This document shows, piece after piece, positions 40,892 to 50,288 of a stretch of DNA of 64,000 nt. Position 1 is the stretch's first letter. Each line of letters begins with the position of its first letter. The notes under the pieces were generated by a model. The model had not been told where the DNA came from. It worked only from the letters and a program-made list of their open reading frames with translations, and did not search any database. The position numbers and the translations under genes were made by a program. Source of the stretch: Deltaproteobacteria bacterium (GTDB lineage Bacteria > Desulfobacterota > Desulfomonilia > UBA1062); contig JAHDOV010000023.1 in assembly GCA_018434685.1 (NCBI GenBank), forward strand, positions 1 to 64,000, in the 5' to 3' direction.

Positions 40892-41302
40892 ATGAAGAGG
40901 TTGACAGACAAGGCTATGGGGATCAAGGTTCTAACGATTTTACTTGCTGCTTGTTTTATTATGCAGGCATCTGCCACAAATGTATTTGCAGCTTACACCG
41001 ATCAGAGTGGTTCTCTGCCGGGGATGGATGACAGTGACAGCACAAATAAGACGTTGCGTACATCCTTGCTGGTTGCTGGTGTTGTTGCCGTAGGGGGGTT
41101 AATTTACTACCTGGTCACAAATTCTGACGCCACAGATACGAACTCACTTGAGACTGACAAAGTATCGTTTTCGAATGATTCTTTTGGTGGGATCAAAGTC
41201 GCCAGTCAAAATCCGCCAAAGAATATATTGAGCACCATCTTTAATAAGTTTAAGCCGGATAAACAGGGATGCTCCGTTCTTGATTTTGCGTATCACTTTT
41301 AG
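40892..41302 (+). CDS. Small exported or membrane protein under a sigma-54 promoter
   Basis: 136 residues. A signal-like N-terminal helix (GIKVLTILLAACFIMQASATNVFA) is followed by a second hydrophobic helix (SLLVAGVVAVGGLIYYLV) and a polar C-terminal part. The family is unknown to me. An AAAAGGAG site precedes the start. The gene is single, is flanked by a strong hairpin at its 3' end, and has a good sigma-54 promoter, which suggests a stress- or signal-induced membrane protein. Confidence 0.7.
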   Translation: MKRLTDKAMGIKVLTILLAACFIMQASATNVFAAYTDQSGSLPGMDDSDSTNKTLRTSLLVAGVVAVGGLIYYLVTNSDATDTNSLETDKVSFSNDSFGGIKVASQNPPKNILSTIFNKFKPDKQGCSVLDFAYHF

Positions 41303-41319
41303 CGGAGGAGGTTTTAAAC

Positions 41320-41363
41320 CAGGTTTTCCAGGAGAGGTACAACAATCTTTCCTGGAAAACCTG
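41320..41363. terminator. Long hairpin after the 136-aa gene
   Basis: CAGGTTTTCCAGGA (41320-41333) and TCCTGGAAAACCTG (41350-41363) form a perfect 14-bp stem with a 16-base loop, 17 bases after the stop codon. No U-run follows, so it may act as an mRNA-stabilising structure as well as a terminator. Confidence 0.6.
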
Positions 41364-41475
41364 TAAAAGCGTAATAAAAATAACCAATAAAATGGCAGTT
41401 ATTTCAAGGCAATATGCCTATGACAATACAATCATGGTTAGTCTTTCTTGATGGATTCGCAAAAAGTCAAAAATA

Positions 41476-41560
41476 CTCCCTCTCTTGAAGGGAGACGGTG
41501 TTGGAAAAGGCCAAACTAAACTCCCTCTCCCTTGAAGGGAGAGGGTTGGGGTGAGGGTGA
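41476..41560. repeat. Two copies of a palindromic CTCCCTCTCCC-type intergenic repeat
   Basis: A shorter copy (CTCCCTCT CTTGAA GGGAGA, 41476-41495) and a fuller copy (41521-41560) with CCCTCTCCC/GGGAGAGGG arms followed by TTGGGGTGAGGGTGA. Repeats with this sequence occur in intergenic DNA of many Gram-negative bacteria; I recall the pattern but cannot name a family. It is probably a non-autonomous mobile or REP-like element. Confidence 0.6.
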
Positions 41561-41634
41561 ATACATCATTATTTCTTACACCTCAAACCTGCTCTCCACT
41601 TCATCCCCTGTCCGGTCCCTGTTCCTGAACGCTC

Positions 41635-41955
41635 CTATCTGGATGGTAAAGTCTGGTCAGACTGTTCAGGGGAGTTCTTCATAAGAAAATCATAGAAGAA
41701 GTACCCATAACCACTTGCGGAAGCACTTTTCGTCTCTATAGGCTCAGGCTCAGTCACGTTCTCTCGTTCGTGTGAAAAAGCACCCTTAAAACCAGCATGA
41801 ACATTGTCAAAGGAGTGACCGGAACGATTATTGAGAGTTGCTACCAGTGAAACAGATGCCCCCAGAAGGAGCAGGGAAAGAAGAAGCAGTGCAATATTCT
41901 TCCAGAGAGGAGGCTGCTTTTTGTAATTTCTCTTTTTCTTCATGTACCCGCCCAT
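41635..41955 (-). CDS. Small single-helix membrane protein
   Basis: 106 residues from ATG 41955. Basic N-terminus (KKKRNYKKQ), one hydrophobic helix (IALLLLSLLLLGASVSLVA), then a soluble tail. It has no recognised domain. An ATG at 41943 is an alternative start; the frame can be extended to 42018 without support. It lies just after the DUF4062-STAND gene on the same strand with 84 bases between, so it might be co-transcribed with it. Confidence 0.55.
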   Translation of the reverse strand: MGGYMKKKRNYKKQPPLWKNIALLLLSLLLLGASVSLVATLNNRSGHSFDNVHAGFKGAFSHERENVTEPEPIETKSASASGYGYFFYDFLMKNSPEQSDQTLPSR

Positions 41956-42039
41956 ACAATCTGATAGACCTGTAACTATTGTAAACTTTGTCTTCGCATC
42001 ACTGCAATCTCTTTTCACACGGAAATACTATTCTGCTTA

Positions 42040-45000
42040 TTACCCTTGTTTTTCAAGGGCGTCATTCACAAGACCCCAGAGCTGACCAAGCTGGCCATGG
42101 GTTATTCCGTTTTGTACAAGGGGCGCCAGAACGCTTTTCGCCTTGGTCAGCCAGGCGATCTCTTCTTCTTTCCTGCACACACGGTACATGTTCCAGTGGC
42201 TGATGGCATAGTCCACACGGAAATCTACGCGGTCAGGCTCTTTGGTGCAGAGTTCTTCCATAATCTGTATTGACTTTTCAAAATATGAGATAGCTTTATT
42301 GGTACCGCCTGTGGATTCGTAACTTTTCCCCAAGTTATTGAGGCTAACAGAGAGATCTCGGCGGAAATCGGTACGGTCGGGCTCTTTGGTACAAAGTCTT
42401 TCCATCATCAAGAAATACTGATTAAAATACAAGATTGCCTTGTCATTATTGCCCAAAGATTTATAGATATTGCCTAAATAATCAATTGAAACACCGTAAT
42501 AATAATAGAAATCTGTTCGATCGGGCTCTTTTCCACAGAGCTCATCCATAATCTGTAAGGATTTTTCAAAATACAAGATTGCCTTGTCATTATCATTCAT
42601 TGTTTCAAATATCTTACCCAAGTTATTGTAAGTTACGGCATGATAATAGCTAAAATCGGTACGGTTAGGGTCTTTATTACAAAGATCTTCTATAATCCTG
42701 AAGGATTCTTCAAAATATGGGAGTGCTTTGCTGGAATCACTCCTGATATTATAGAAATAATACCCTATATTACTCAAACTGATGAAAAGATCGCGGGAGA
42801 ATTCTATACGATCAGGTTTGTTTAAGCAGAGTTCTCTTCTGAGTTTGAGAGATTTTTCAAAATACAAGATTGCTTTGTCGCCATCGCCAATGGACTGGAA
42901 GATGTATCCTATATTATTGAAGTTGACTGTAATATCTCTAATAAAGTCGGTATCGTCAGGCTCTTTGGCACATAGCATTTCAATGGTCTGTAGTTCTTTT
43001 TTAAAATACAAAAGTGCCTTGCTGCTGTCCCCCATTGCTTGATAGATTCTTGCAACGTTACTGAAGCTGGCGGAGAGATCTCGGCGGAAATCGGTACGGT
43101 CGGGCTCTTTGTTACAAAGTTCTTCCATGATCTGTAAATCTTCTTCGTAATACAGAAGGGCTTTGTTGCTATCCCCTATAGTTTGATATATTTTGCCAAT
43201 GCTACCTATGCAGACTGCGAGTTCGCGACGGAGATCGAGACGTTCGGGCTCTTTAGCTTGGAGCTTTTTAAGACTATCCATTATTGTAGTGAAAAAAAAT
43301 AAAGACCAAAGAGTGTTGCCGGTCTTTTCAAATAGAGTTCCCTTTAAAAAAAAGAAGGTTGATAATTTTAATGAGAAAATTTTCTTTACGAGCTTCAAAA
43401 GAATCTGTTTCAAGAGTGATTCATCTGTATAAGGTTTACTGTAAGCGACCCATTCAAATAATGTACCTGCTATGACTTTATAAACAGCAAAGAGCGGATC
43501 AGTAAGGGAAAAAATATCTTGTAAGAATTTATACAAGCATTTCCCATCTCCTATTTGATAAAGATATATGCCTGTAAAGAGAATAGTGTTAGTTATATCT
43601 CCAGATTTAGAATTGAATTTTGTTAGCCCGTATCCGGCCAGCATCTGATAGTAACTCTTCCGGGCCTGTTCATCCTTCAGGTAGCGGTCCTTCACCGCAT
43701 CCAGCAGCTGCTGATGGAAGAAGCCGATGAGCCCTTCCCGGTTTTCTCCGGCATTGTGCAGATATGCAGCCGCCGCCCTTCCCAGCCTTGCCCAGATGTT
43801 CGACGGCAGCCTGTCTTCGCCTTCGCGCTTTAAGAGTTCGAGCAGCTCGCTTTCCAGGAGGCCGTACCGGGAGGAGGCAATGAGGGAGAAGGCATCTCTC
43901 ACCAGCTGCCTGCCGTGGTCCTCCTCGAGGCGGGCAAGAACCTGGGCAAAAAGCCCGGGTATGGTGCCTGGCATCTGGTCGATACGGTCCGTGATCTCTT
44001 CGAACCGGGGATACACCCGCAGCTCCTCGCAGGCCACGGTCAGATACAGGGGCTTGTCTGCGTCGGCCTTGCCCAGGAGCAACTCCATCTGGTCCCTGCC
44101 CCGCTTTCTGTCGTGGCCGAGGCCTTTGCGGAAAACCTCCAGGCGGTCTTTGACAAGAGCACGGCTGTTGTCTGAGGGCAGGCTCTGCATCCAAGTGACA
44201 GGGATGCCTGCCCTGACGGCTGCATCCACGGTCTGTCCGGGCAGGGTGCTGACCACCATCCTGACGTTTTCCGGCAGACGCTTAGGCAGCCAGTTCAGGG
44301 TATGGGCATGGAACGTAGGCATCATCTGGTTCAGGGCATCGATGAAGATGACCACCCTGCCCTGGCGGGCAGCGGTATTAAGCGTCAGGCGGAAGGCCTC
44401 GCTGATCTTGTCCATGTTGACCAGTTCTGTTGCATCGAACGGTATATCGAAGCGCCGGGACACGGTCTCGATGATGTTGAGCAGCAGTCTGTCCACCTCA
44501 TGGGACATGGGGCTTGCCCCCACGAACCTGGTGACCAGGCAATCATCGGGATGATTTTTCCGCCACGTGCGTGCTGCCACGGCCATGACCGCGGACTTGC
44601 CGCTGCCGGCCTCGCCCGCTAGCACGAAAGGCATGTGCCTTCCGGCATCGTTCAGATAATCCGCAATGCTTCCCAGGGTGTCTTCCCGGCCGATGAAGAT
44701 GCGGGAGCGCTGTTCCATGAACCTCAGGTGATGCGTGTCTTCTATGACCAGCGGGTCGGTCTCTGCTTCTGACTCAGGATACTCATCCTCTATGGCCTGC
44801 CAGAGATCTTCCAGCACTGCTTCCCCGAATGTTTCCAGTCCCTCCAGATAAACATCGCTGTACCGGTTGATGACTTTGCACTGTTTTTCATTCAGGCGTG
44901 CATGCTCATCGTTGTCGAGGAGGTTGTCCTCCCCGACGATCTCCCTGAGCAGGGCCATGTCCTGTTCCGACAGGCCATCACCCAGCTCTGCCTTGGCCTC

Positions 45001-45600
45001 GAGCCAGTTGACACGCAGGCCCCTGTACGTGCAGGGATAGCTCTCCTCAATATGCCCGTAAAGGCTGTCATTGCTGAACGCCTCGCGGATGTCATCCTTC
45101 AGTTTTGAGAGCCTGCCTGAGGCATCCGGGTTTTCCGCATTGGCATCCGGCCGCTTGTTCTCAGGAACCTTAGAGATAAATGCCGGATCCCTAAAATAGA
45201 AAAATGCCCGTGGTTTCATGGCATGGTTCTTCAGCACGCCGTGGTAGATCTCAAGGGCTGTGACGGAATGCCCATCTTCGAACTCCTTCAGCCAGTCGTA
45301 GCGTGCCATATCAGGCACGTCATATGTGTCAGGCACCCACCCGTACCGCTCGCCCAGGATGCCGATGAAGAACGGGCGGCAGTTCTCGATCTCGTCCAGA
45401 CAGATCTCCAGGACTTTGCCGCTCTCGGCCTGCTCCTCGGTCACGCCCCAGCGCAGGTCCACATCCACAAGGTGCAGCCCCTTCTTCAGGCAGCGTTCCT
45501 TCAATTCCGGAAACACGTATCGCACAAGGTAGTCGCGTTCCGAGTGCATGTCCCTGAACGTAGACGATATGAATATGCGGATGGTTCGTTCCTGTTTCAT
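42040..45600 (-). CDS. DUF4062-STAND NTPase-TPR protein
   Basis: 1,186 residues. Residues 7-130 are a DUF4062 domain (IRIFISSTFRDMHSERDYLV; LHLVDVDLRWGVT). A NACHT/STAND NTPase follows, with P-loop GEAGSGKS (329-336), the segment FVGASPMSHEVDRLLLNI and Walker B VVIFIDALNQM. From about 770 to the end are TPR units with a repeated TDFRRDLSVSLNN register. The domain order resembles the eukaryotic nephrocystin-3/NWD group. STAND proteins are usually sensors that oligomerise after ligand binding; a defence role is inferred from domains and neighbours. A sigma-54-like promoter lies upstream. Near-identical 48-bp DNA repeats inside the TPR part indicate recent duplication. Confidence 0.88.
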   Translation of the reverse strand: MKQERTIRIFISSTFRDMHSERDYLVRYVFPELKERCLKKGLHLVDVDLRWGVTEEQAESGKVLEICLDEIENCRPFFIGILGERYGWVPDTYDVPDMARYDWLKEFEDGHSVTALEIYHGVLKNHAMKPRAFFYFRDPAFISKVPENKRPDANAENPDASGRLSKLKDDIREAFSNDSLYGHIEESYPCTYRGLRVNWLEAKAELGDGLSEQDMALLREIVGEDNLLDNDEHARLNEKQCKVINRYSDVYLEGLETFGEAVLEDLWQAIEDEYPESEAETDPLVIEDTHHLRFMEQRSRIFIGREDTLGSIADYLNDAGRHMPFVLAGEAGSGKSAVMAVAARTWRKNHPDDCLVTRFVGASPMSHEVDRLLLNIIETVSRRFDIPFDATELVNMDKISEAFRLTLNTAARQGRVVIFIDALNQMMPTFHAHTLNWLPKRLPENVRMVVSTLPGQTVDAAVRAGIPVTWMQSLPSDNSRALVKDRLEVFRKGLGHDRKRGRDQMELLLGKADADKPLYLTVACEELRVYPRFEEITDRIDQMPGTIPGLFAQVLARLEEDHGRQLVRDAFSLIASSRYGLLESELLELLKREGEDRLPSNIWARLGRAAAAYLHNAGENREGLIGFFHQQLLDAVKDRYLKDEQARKSYYQMLAGYGLTKFNSKSGDITNTILFTGIYLYQIGDGKCLYKFLQDIFSLTDPLFAVYKVIAGTLFEWVAYSKPYTDESLLKQILLKLVKKIFSLKLSTFFFLKGTLFEKTGNTLWSLFFFTTIMDSLKKLQAKEPERLDLRRELAVCIGSIGKIYQTIGDSNKALLYYEEDLQIMEELCNKEPDRTDFRRDLSASFSNVARIYQAMGDSSKALLYFKKELQTIEMLCAKEPDDTDFIRDITVNFNNIGYIFQSIGDGDKAILYFEKSLKLRRELCLNKPDRIEFSRDLFISLSNIGYYFYNIRSDSSKALPYFEESFRIIEDLCNKDPNRTDFSYYHAVTYNNLGKIFETMNDNDKAILYFEKSLQIMDELCGKEPDRTDFYYYYGVSIDYLGNIYKSLGNNDKAILYFNQYFLMMERLCTKEPDRTDFRRDLSVSLNNLGKSYESTGGTNKAISYFEKSIQIMEELCTKEPDRVDFRVDYAISHWNMYRVCRKEEEIAWLTKAKSVLAPLVQNGITHGQLGQLWGLVNDALEKQG
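42350..43120 (-). repeat. Near-identical DNA repeats in the TPR-coding part
   Basis: Bases 42350-42397 and 43073-43120 are identical over the first 39 bases and differ at one of 48, at an offset of 723 bases (241 codons). A second pair, 26 identical bases beginning at 42424 and 42568, lies 144 bases apart. Protein-level repeats would not need such DNA identity, so recombination or recent duplication has occurred. Confidence 0.7.
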
Positions 45601-45684
45601 GGTTCCTCCTCGATTGTATCATCACAAAATAACAACTCATATTTTTATTATAGTATATTGCGGATCTGTACAAGATCATGCTTT

Positions 45685-45700
45685 TGCAGAATATGTGCCT
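45685..45700 (-). promoter_or_regulatory. Sigma-54-like promoter of the DUF4062-STAND gene
   Basis: On the minus strand, AGGCACATATTCTGCA keeps GGCAC at -24 and TGCA at -12 with the correct ten-base spacing; two consensus bases differ. It is about 85 bases before the start codon at 45600. It is the weakest of the five candidates but has a clear CTCAAC pair upstream. Confidence 0.6.
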
Positions 45701-45807
45701 GATAAATGAAAGTTGATTTAACTATATAAAAACAGGTTGTTGAAATGCCTCTGGCCATAGACATCTTGAATATGATCATGGATATTGATAATCTTTCTGA
45801 TTGGGAA

Positions 45808-45835
45808 GTTGAGTTTATGATATATTTGTTGAGTT
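45808..45835 (-). promoter_or_regulatory. Candidate enhancer-binding sites for the promoter at 45685
   Basis: On the minus strand AACTCAAC occurs at 45828-45835 and again at 45808-45815, exactly 20 bases apart, each preceded by TAA or ATA. They lie 108-135 bases upstream of the -24 element. Confidence 0.6.
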
Positions 45836-46117
45836 TATTGAAAAGAATAATAAAAAAGGAATATCAAGGAGATCAACTCACCATATCCCGATAACTCAGG
45901 GATAAAATTCGGTCAATAAAGGGCACCTCTAATAATTAGGTTAAACCTGCGGAGATTTGGCTTGAATCCAGAGTATATATGTCCCTGATGGTGAATTATT
46001 AGAAGCCCCCTAAATCTTTATTGACTCTTATTGTCACTTACAATATAATATAAATTATCAGGTCATTATTAAAGCCTTTTAATTTACAATGAGTTGGTTA
46101 GATTGAAAGGAGATCAT

Positions 46118-47113
46118 ATGTTATTCGAGGGCATAAGGAAAAAATTATGGTTATCTAGAATCAAATCTGTTGTTGACCTTTCATCTGCTCTAGAAAATAG
46201 AATTCTGAGACATGAACTTCATTTTGTATATCAACTCGCAAAGATTTCAAAGAAGTATGACCGCAAGGATAAAAAAGATCGGGCTGTTTTCAAAATATCG
46301 CTCAAGTTGCTCGTTGAAGAACCATCAAAGATTGATGATACGATGAATACGGGCGATGGTATCAGACCCTTCATAGATCAGTTAATCCAAAATCATGCTG
46401 GTATTATTACTGATAAAATGAAGGATGAACTCTCTCCACGAATTCCTGATGGCTGTATAATTATTGACTCCGCAACTCTTCTGGCAACTGTTGAACTGCT
46501 TCTCTCCGATATTAATGATGATGAAGTGTATTCCCTGTTAATCAAGGATATTAAAAATAATCCCACAAAATATATCGGAGGATATAATGATTGGCTGAAT
46601 GCAACTGCAAAAAATATATTTGATGCAGTTCATGACAAAATCCAAGAAGGCATACCCAAGGGATGCAACGTAAACAGTTCCGCATGTACCGATGCTCTCT
46701 ATTCTTTATTAAATACCAAAGAACACGTCGACATTTTTGAGAATAAGATCTCTTATGACGTTGTAGTAAGCAAATTATACGAGAAAATTAATGAAAACCC
46801 CGAATTATATATTTCTGGTTATATAGACCTCTTAATGAATACTGCAAAAAATTTCTTTAAACAAATCGCAAGTCAATTATCATCCAGCCTCCCCAATGGA
46901 TTTTGTCTGGATGAGGATACTTCGATCCTACTTCTATGTTCTTTGATAAAGAAAGGATACGAGCCTTCAAATATTTTCGAAGCTTTTATCAATGAATTGA
47001 AAAAAAATCCAAGAGGGTACATCTATAATCTTCAGGAAAGACTCGCAAGAATCATAAGTTCAAATTCAAGCTCAACCCAAAGAGATTATGCTATGGTCTC
47101 TTCCAGAGATTAA
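46118..47113 (+). CDS. Protein of unknown function with three internal repeats
   Basis: 331 residues, mostly helical. Three repeats of about 100 residues are visible, marked by IPDGCIIIDSATLLATVELL, IPKGCNVNSSACTDALYSLL and LPNGFCLDEDTSILLLCSLI, each preceded by a hydrophobic segment such as NDWLNATAKNIFDAVHDKI. No known domain is recognised and no membrane helix is evident. AAAGGAGAT precedes ATG 46118. The gene is convergent with the TIR-STAND gene. Its role may be tied to the neighbouring STAND proteins, but that is only positional. Confidence 0.68.
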   Translation: MLFEGIRKKLWLSRIKSVVDLSSALENRILRHELHFVYQLAKISKKYDRKDKKDRAVFKISLKLLVEEPSKIDDTMNTGDGIRPFIDQLIQNHAGIITDKMKDELSPRIPDGCIIIDSATLLATVELLLSDINDDEVYSLLIKDIKNNPTKYIGGYNDWLNATAKNIFDAVHDKIQEGIPKGCNVNSSACTDALYSLLNTKEHVDIFENKISYDVVVSKLYEKINENPELYISGYIDLLMNTAKNFFKQIASQLSSSLPNGFCLDEDTSILLLCSLIKKGYEPSNIFEAFINELKKNPRGYIYNLQERLARIISSNSSSTQRDYAMVSSRD

Positions 47114-47125
47114 ATGATTCCATCA

Positions 47126-50100
47126 TCATAGGGGAGTTGCCTTCGGGCTGGCAAGGCTCCGCTCTATCCCCTTGAGTATCAATCCTGCCCTTGCAGGAGA
47201 ACATTGTCTTGAAATCGATTTTGCCCGTTGCCAACATGATTCAGCCTCTTTAACATTTTCTCCATGCCAATAGAGAGTTCCCAACCCCACCCATGCTTCT
47301 GCCTCACGTGACTTCTGGTGATATAGCTGACCGAGACGTATAACTTCCCGGTACTGGATTTCAGCAGCATCCGGTTGGCCTCTCTGATGTGTGATGGCAG
47401 CTCTCAACAAATGCGTTCCAATAATTAGATCATATGAGCTTTCCTGCGTTATGCTCTGCTCTATATCGCAAACGAGAGTATTAGCCGAACCTGGATCATA
47501 CTGGACCAGGAAACACCAAGCCAGACCAAGTTTTGCAGAATATAGGTAGGGGATATAGGAGCATTTCTTTGCATCATTAATGGTCTTTTGAAATATCTCC
47601 ATGGCTTGAACGAGATTGAAGTCATTACTGAGGATAGAACGGGTATACTCAAGCCATGCCCTCAGATGAGATATTGCAACCTTTTCCAAGAGAAGAGAAT
47701 CAAATTCTGCTAGCATGTCAGCCATATTCAAGTGTTCTTCAGACTTGTCAAAGTTCATATTGTCCTTCCATGCTGTTGCTAGAATGCGATGAGCTGCAAT
47801 GGTTCGGGTAATGTCTCCGGAATCCTTTGCCTTTTCTAAAGCGTCATTCGCTAGGGCATACACATCGTCATATTTGTACTGGAGAAGCCTTATGGAAGCT
47901 AAACCCAACAGGTTTGCAGCAGCTTCATCTGTAATTATTGGATCTCCCATTAAGCAGAGACTCAATGCGTTTTCATAGGTTTTATATGCAGCATCGAGAT
48001 CTCCCTTATAAAGGTACAAGGAGCCGCATTCATGGAGCGCTATGGATGATATTCTTCTGTCATCCGATACTGCCTGTGCCCGTATGAGCTGCGCTTCAGC
48101 ATCTTTGTATTTGCCCAGTGAGCTGTAGATGCCGGCAATCTGGGTTATCAGACCTGCGGCATAGGATGATTGACGGTTTCCTTCGGTGATATGGTTGACG
48201 AGCCCGTGAAGACATATTAGACCTTCATGCTGATACCCTCGTGCGGTCCATCGATCACTGAGTTCAAGCTCGTTTGAGTTTATCAGCAAGATCAGATCAT
48301 CCCATCTACAGGTATAGGTAAGATGCATGGGGAGATGCTCTCTGAAATAGGGGTGCATTGCATCCTTGCCTTTCTGATACTCTTCCATGCCTGCAACAGC
48401 AAGGCGTCTATGTCCGGATAGCCTGTCAATCCAGTAGTCACCTGCCTTCTTGTTGTCACAAAGCCAGTCAGTCAGAGATTTGTGGGATAACCGTATCCGA
48501 TCATCCATAAATCTCAGCAACGAGCCAAAGGAATCAGCGATGTTGTTAAAATCATAACTGTTCAGACCGAGAATGGCTGAAAGAAATTTTTGATCAAGCG
48601 GTTCCTGTGCCGCCGATATCAGCTCCAGAAAAGGGCGGCATTCATGCTTATAGTATGCAAGGTCATATGCGACAGCTGCAGGAGCGGTTTTTTGGGGAGA
48701 ACATTGTTTTTTGATAAATTGCAGGAAAGCCTTACCCAATCCCTGTGAATGCGTGGGAGGGAACTGGCGCTTCAAGAAATTCAGGAACACCTGACCCAAT
48801 CCCTGTGGAAATGTATCTATGCCATCGATTGAAAGGTATCCGAAAAGAATGTCGTTGCATATATGCTCAGCATAAAGAAATGCACCTTCACTTTTGTGGA
48901 GAATGTTCTCGATGAGGTTATCTACGTCCTGCCGGCCTTCGAACTTCGATGAAAGCCTGTGATGAAGGTAGTTGCGGATGTCGGAGCGATTTTCTTCGTT
49001 CTCGGCATCAAAAACGAACGGTTTAAGATGCTGCAGAGGCACTGTAACATCCTTTTCCGGCCTGCTTGTGATTACTATTCTGATCCACTCCGGCAACCTT
49101 CCCGCATGAGATGCAATAATGTCCGCAAGGGGGTTGTGGAGATCTTCCCTGGCTTCATCGAGCGCATCGATTACAATCAGATAGCGCTGCCTTCCACCAT
49201 CTATCGTACTGCGCAATGGATTCAAAATGAGATAATCAAAAAGTTCCGATGATTGTTTCTGGTTGAGATCGCCTATCTCCGGCAGCATCAGGAGCAGTTT
49301 GCGATAGTCAGGCAACCTGGTGGCAATCTGAAAGGCAATACTTCTGATGACTCGCTGTGCGTTCCTATGGTCCGACTTGTCCCATTCACAGAACTGGACG
49401 GCAATTACTTTGTCCCGGCCGAAGTGAGCCAGATGAGCGACAAATGCGCTCTTTCCTACCCCAGGAGCACCGAGAAGCCAGAAGATACGCGAGGTGGGAT
49501 ATTCATCCTTATACCACTTCTCGATGACATCGATCAGCCATCCACGTCCCACCAGGCCATTCTTCAGCAATTGCGAGATACGCGAGACCGATGAGATGGG
49601 TTTCAGGTGTTCTTCCAGTGTTCTGATTTCTCCGGCAAAACGTCTGCTTTCGTCGCTCTCCACGACTCGAACGATTTCGGCGAGCTTTTCTTGATACCAG
49701 TTCTTCCAAACCGTTTCGCCTGCAGAATTCTGCTCCTGCCAGTCATGCATATCAAGCCACTGGATATGGCTGATACTGCTTGGAGGCATTACCTCTTTTT
49801 CGTTTTCCACCAGTATGGTCTGAATGTTTCCCCCTTTTGCACCGATGGCGATGGCGATCTCATCGAGGCATACGCCGGGGTCGCGTGTGGAATGCTTGGA
49901 GAGAAAGGACATAAAACGGTGGCACTTCGTTATGCCGTCTGTAATGGAGCACCGCCAGTCATCTCCAGGCAAGATCCTGGTCTTGTCGAACCAGACATCA
50001 TGTCCACGTTTTTCAAGATCTGTCTTTATACATCGAACGAGTTTCTTGCTACTATCATGCCCATAGCTGAGAAAGATTCGCAAAGGGTCAACAGATTTTT

Positions 50101-50206
50101 CCTGATCGAACTCATAGAGGCAGTCTTCACACAAATATTTGCCCCGTTTCTTGCTGAAAATGACATTTTCAGAGCTGCACTTGGGGCAAATGAGATCCTT
50201 TGTCAT
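47126..50206 (-). CDS. Zinc-ribbon TIR-STAND NTPase-TPR protein
   Basis: 1,026 residues. A zinc ribbon with Cys 7, 10, 26 and 29 is followed by a TIR domain (43-165): RIFLSYGHDSSKKLV, VWFDKTRILPGDDW, and CLDEIAIA, where Glu116 occupies the NAD-cleaving position. A STAND NTPase has P-loop GAPGVGKS (246-253), Walker B LIVIDALDEA and TSRPEKDV. The C-terminal third is TPR-like. Such fusions resemble antiphage NLR-like proteins in which sensing triggers TIR NAD+ cleavage or signalling; the trigger is unknown. It lies 83 bases after the RyR/TrkA gene, probably in the same operon. ATG 50206 starts the zinc ribbon; longer in-frame extension to 50254 is not supported. Confidence 0.88.
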   Translation of the reverse strand: MTKDLICPKCSSENVIFSKKRGKYLCEDCLYEFDQEKSVDPLRIFLSYGHDSSKKLVRCIKTDLEKRGHDVWFDKTRILPGDDWRCSITDGITKCHRFMSFLSKHSTRDPGVCLDEIAIAIGAKGGNIQTILVENEKEVMPPSSISHIQWLDMHDWQEQNSAGETVWKNWYQEKLAEIVRVVESDESRRFAGEIRTLEEHLKPISSVSRISQLLKNGLVGRGWLIDVIEKWYKDEYPTSRIFWLLGAPGVGKSAFVAHLAHFGRDKVIAVQFCEWDKSDHRNAQRVIRSIAFQIATRLPDYRKLLLMLPEIGDLNQKQSSELFDYLILNPLRSTIDGGRQRYLIVIDALDEAREDLHNPLADIIASHAGRLPEWIRIVITSRPEKDVTVPLQHLKPFVFDAENEENRSDIRNYLHHRLSSKFEGRQDVDNLIENILHKSEGAFLYAEHICNDILFGYLSIDGIDTFPQGLGQVFLNFLKRQFPPTHSQGLGKAFLQFIKKQCSPQKTAPAAVAYDLAYYKHECRPFLELISAAQEPLDQKFLSAILGLNSYDFNNIADSFGSLLRFMDDRIRLSHKSLTDWLCDNKKAGDYWIDRLSGHRRLAVAGMEEYQKGKDAMHPYFREHLPMHLTYTCRWDDLILLINSNELELSDRWTARGYQHEGLICLHGLVNHITEGNRQSSYAAGLITQIAGIYSSLGKYKDAEAQLIRAQAVSDDRRISSIALHECGSLYLYKGDLDAAYKTYENALSLCLMGDPIITDEAAANLLGLASIRLLQYKYDDVYALANDALEKAKDSGDITRTIAAHRILATAWKDNMNFDKSEEHLNMADMLAEFDSLLLEKVAISHLRAWLEYTRSILSNDFNLVQAMEIFQKTINDAKKCSYIPYLYSAKLGLAWCFLVQYDPGSANTLVCDIEQSITQESSYDLIIGTHLLRAAITHQRGQPDAAEIQYREVIRLGQLYHQKSREAEAWVGLGTLYWHGENVKEAESCWQRAKSISRQCSPARAGLILKGIERSLASPKATPL

Positions 50207-50288
50207 GGCGCTACCCCTTGGTCTTGCCCAAGGAAGACTCTGTACAGGATACAAGGTTGATTGAGCTGATTCTCTCCTTTTCTCAGCA

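Larger units (their letters stand above)
41303..41634. other. Intergenic region with terminator and GC-rich repeats
   Basis: 332 bases. It contains the hairpin 41320-41363 and two copies of a CTCCCTCT...AGGGAGA repeat (41476-41560). No coding frame is seen. Confidence 0.5.
45601..46117. other. Divergent intergenic region with sigma-54 elements
   Basis: 517 bases between the DUF4062-STAND gene (-) and the gene at 46118 (+). It contains a sigma-54-like promoter (45685-45700) and two GTTGAGTT sites (45808-45835) for the minus-strand gene. A 49-codon open frame at 45745-45894 overlaps these and is probably not real. I see no clear promoter for the plus-strand gene. Confidence 0.55.

Noticed and set aside
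41889-41905. TGCA...TTCC sequence near the small membrane protein
   Set aside because: GG and GC are one base too close for sigma-54 binding.
45745-45894. 49-codon open frame upstream of the DUF4062-STAND gene
   Set aside because: It overlaps the candidate sigma-54 upstream sites, has no Shine-Dalgarno sequence and ambiguous composition.
46118-47113. Transposase or phage protein for the repeat-containing orphan
   Set aside because: No catalytic motif, and the internal repeats do not fit.
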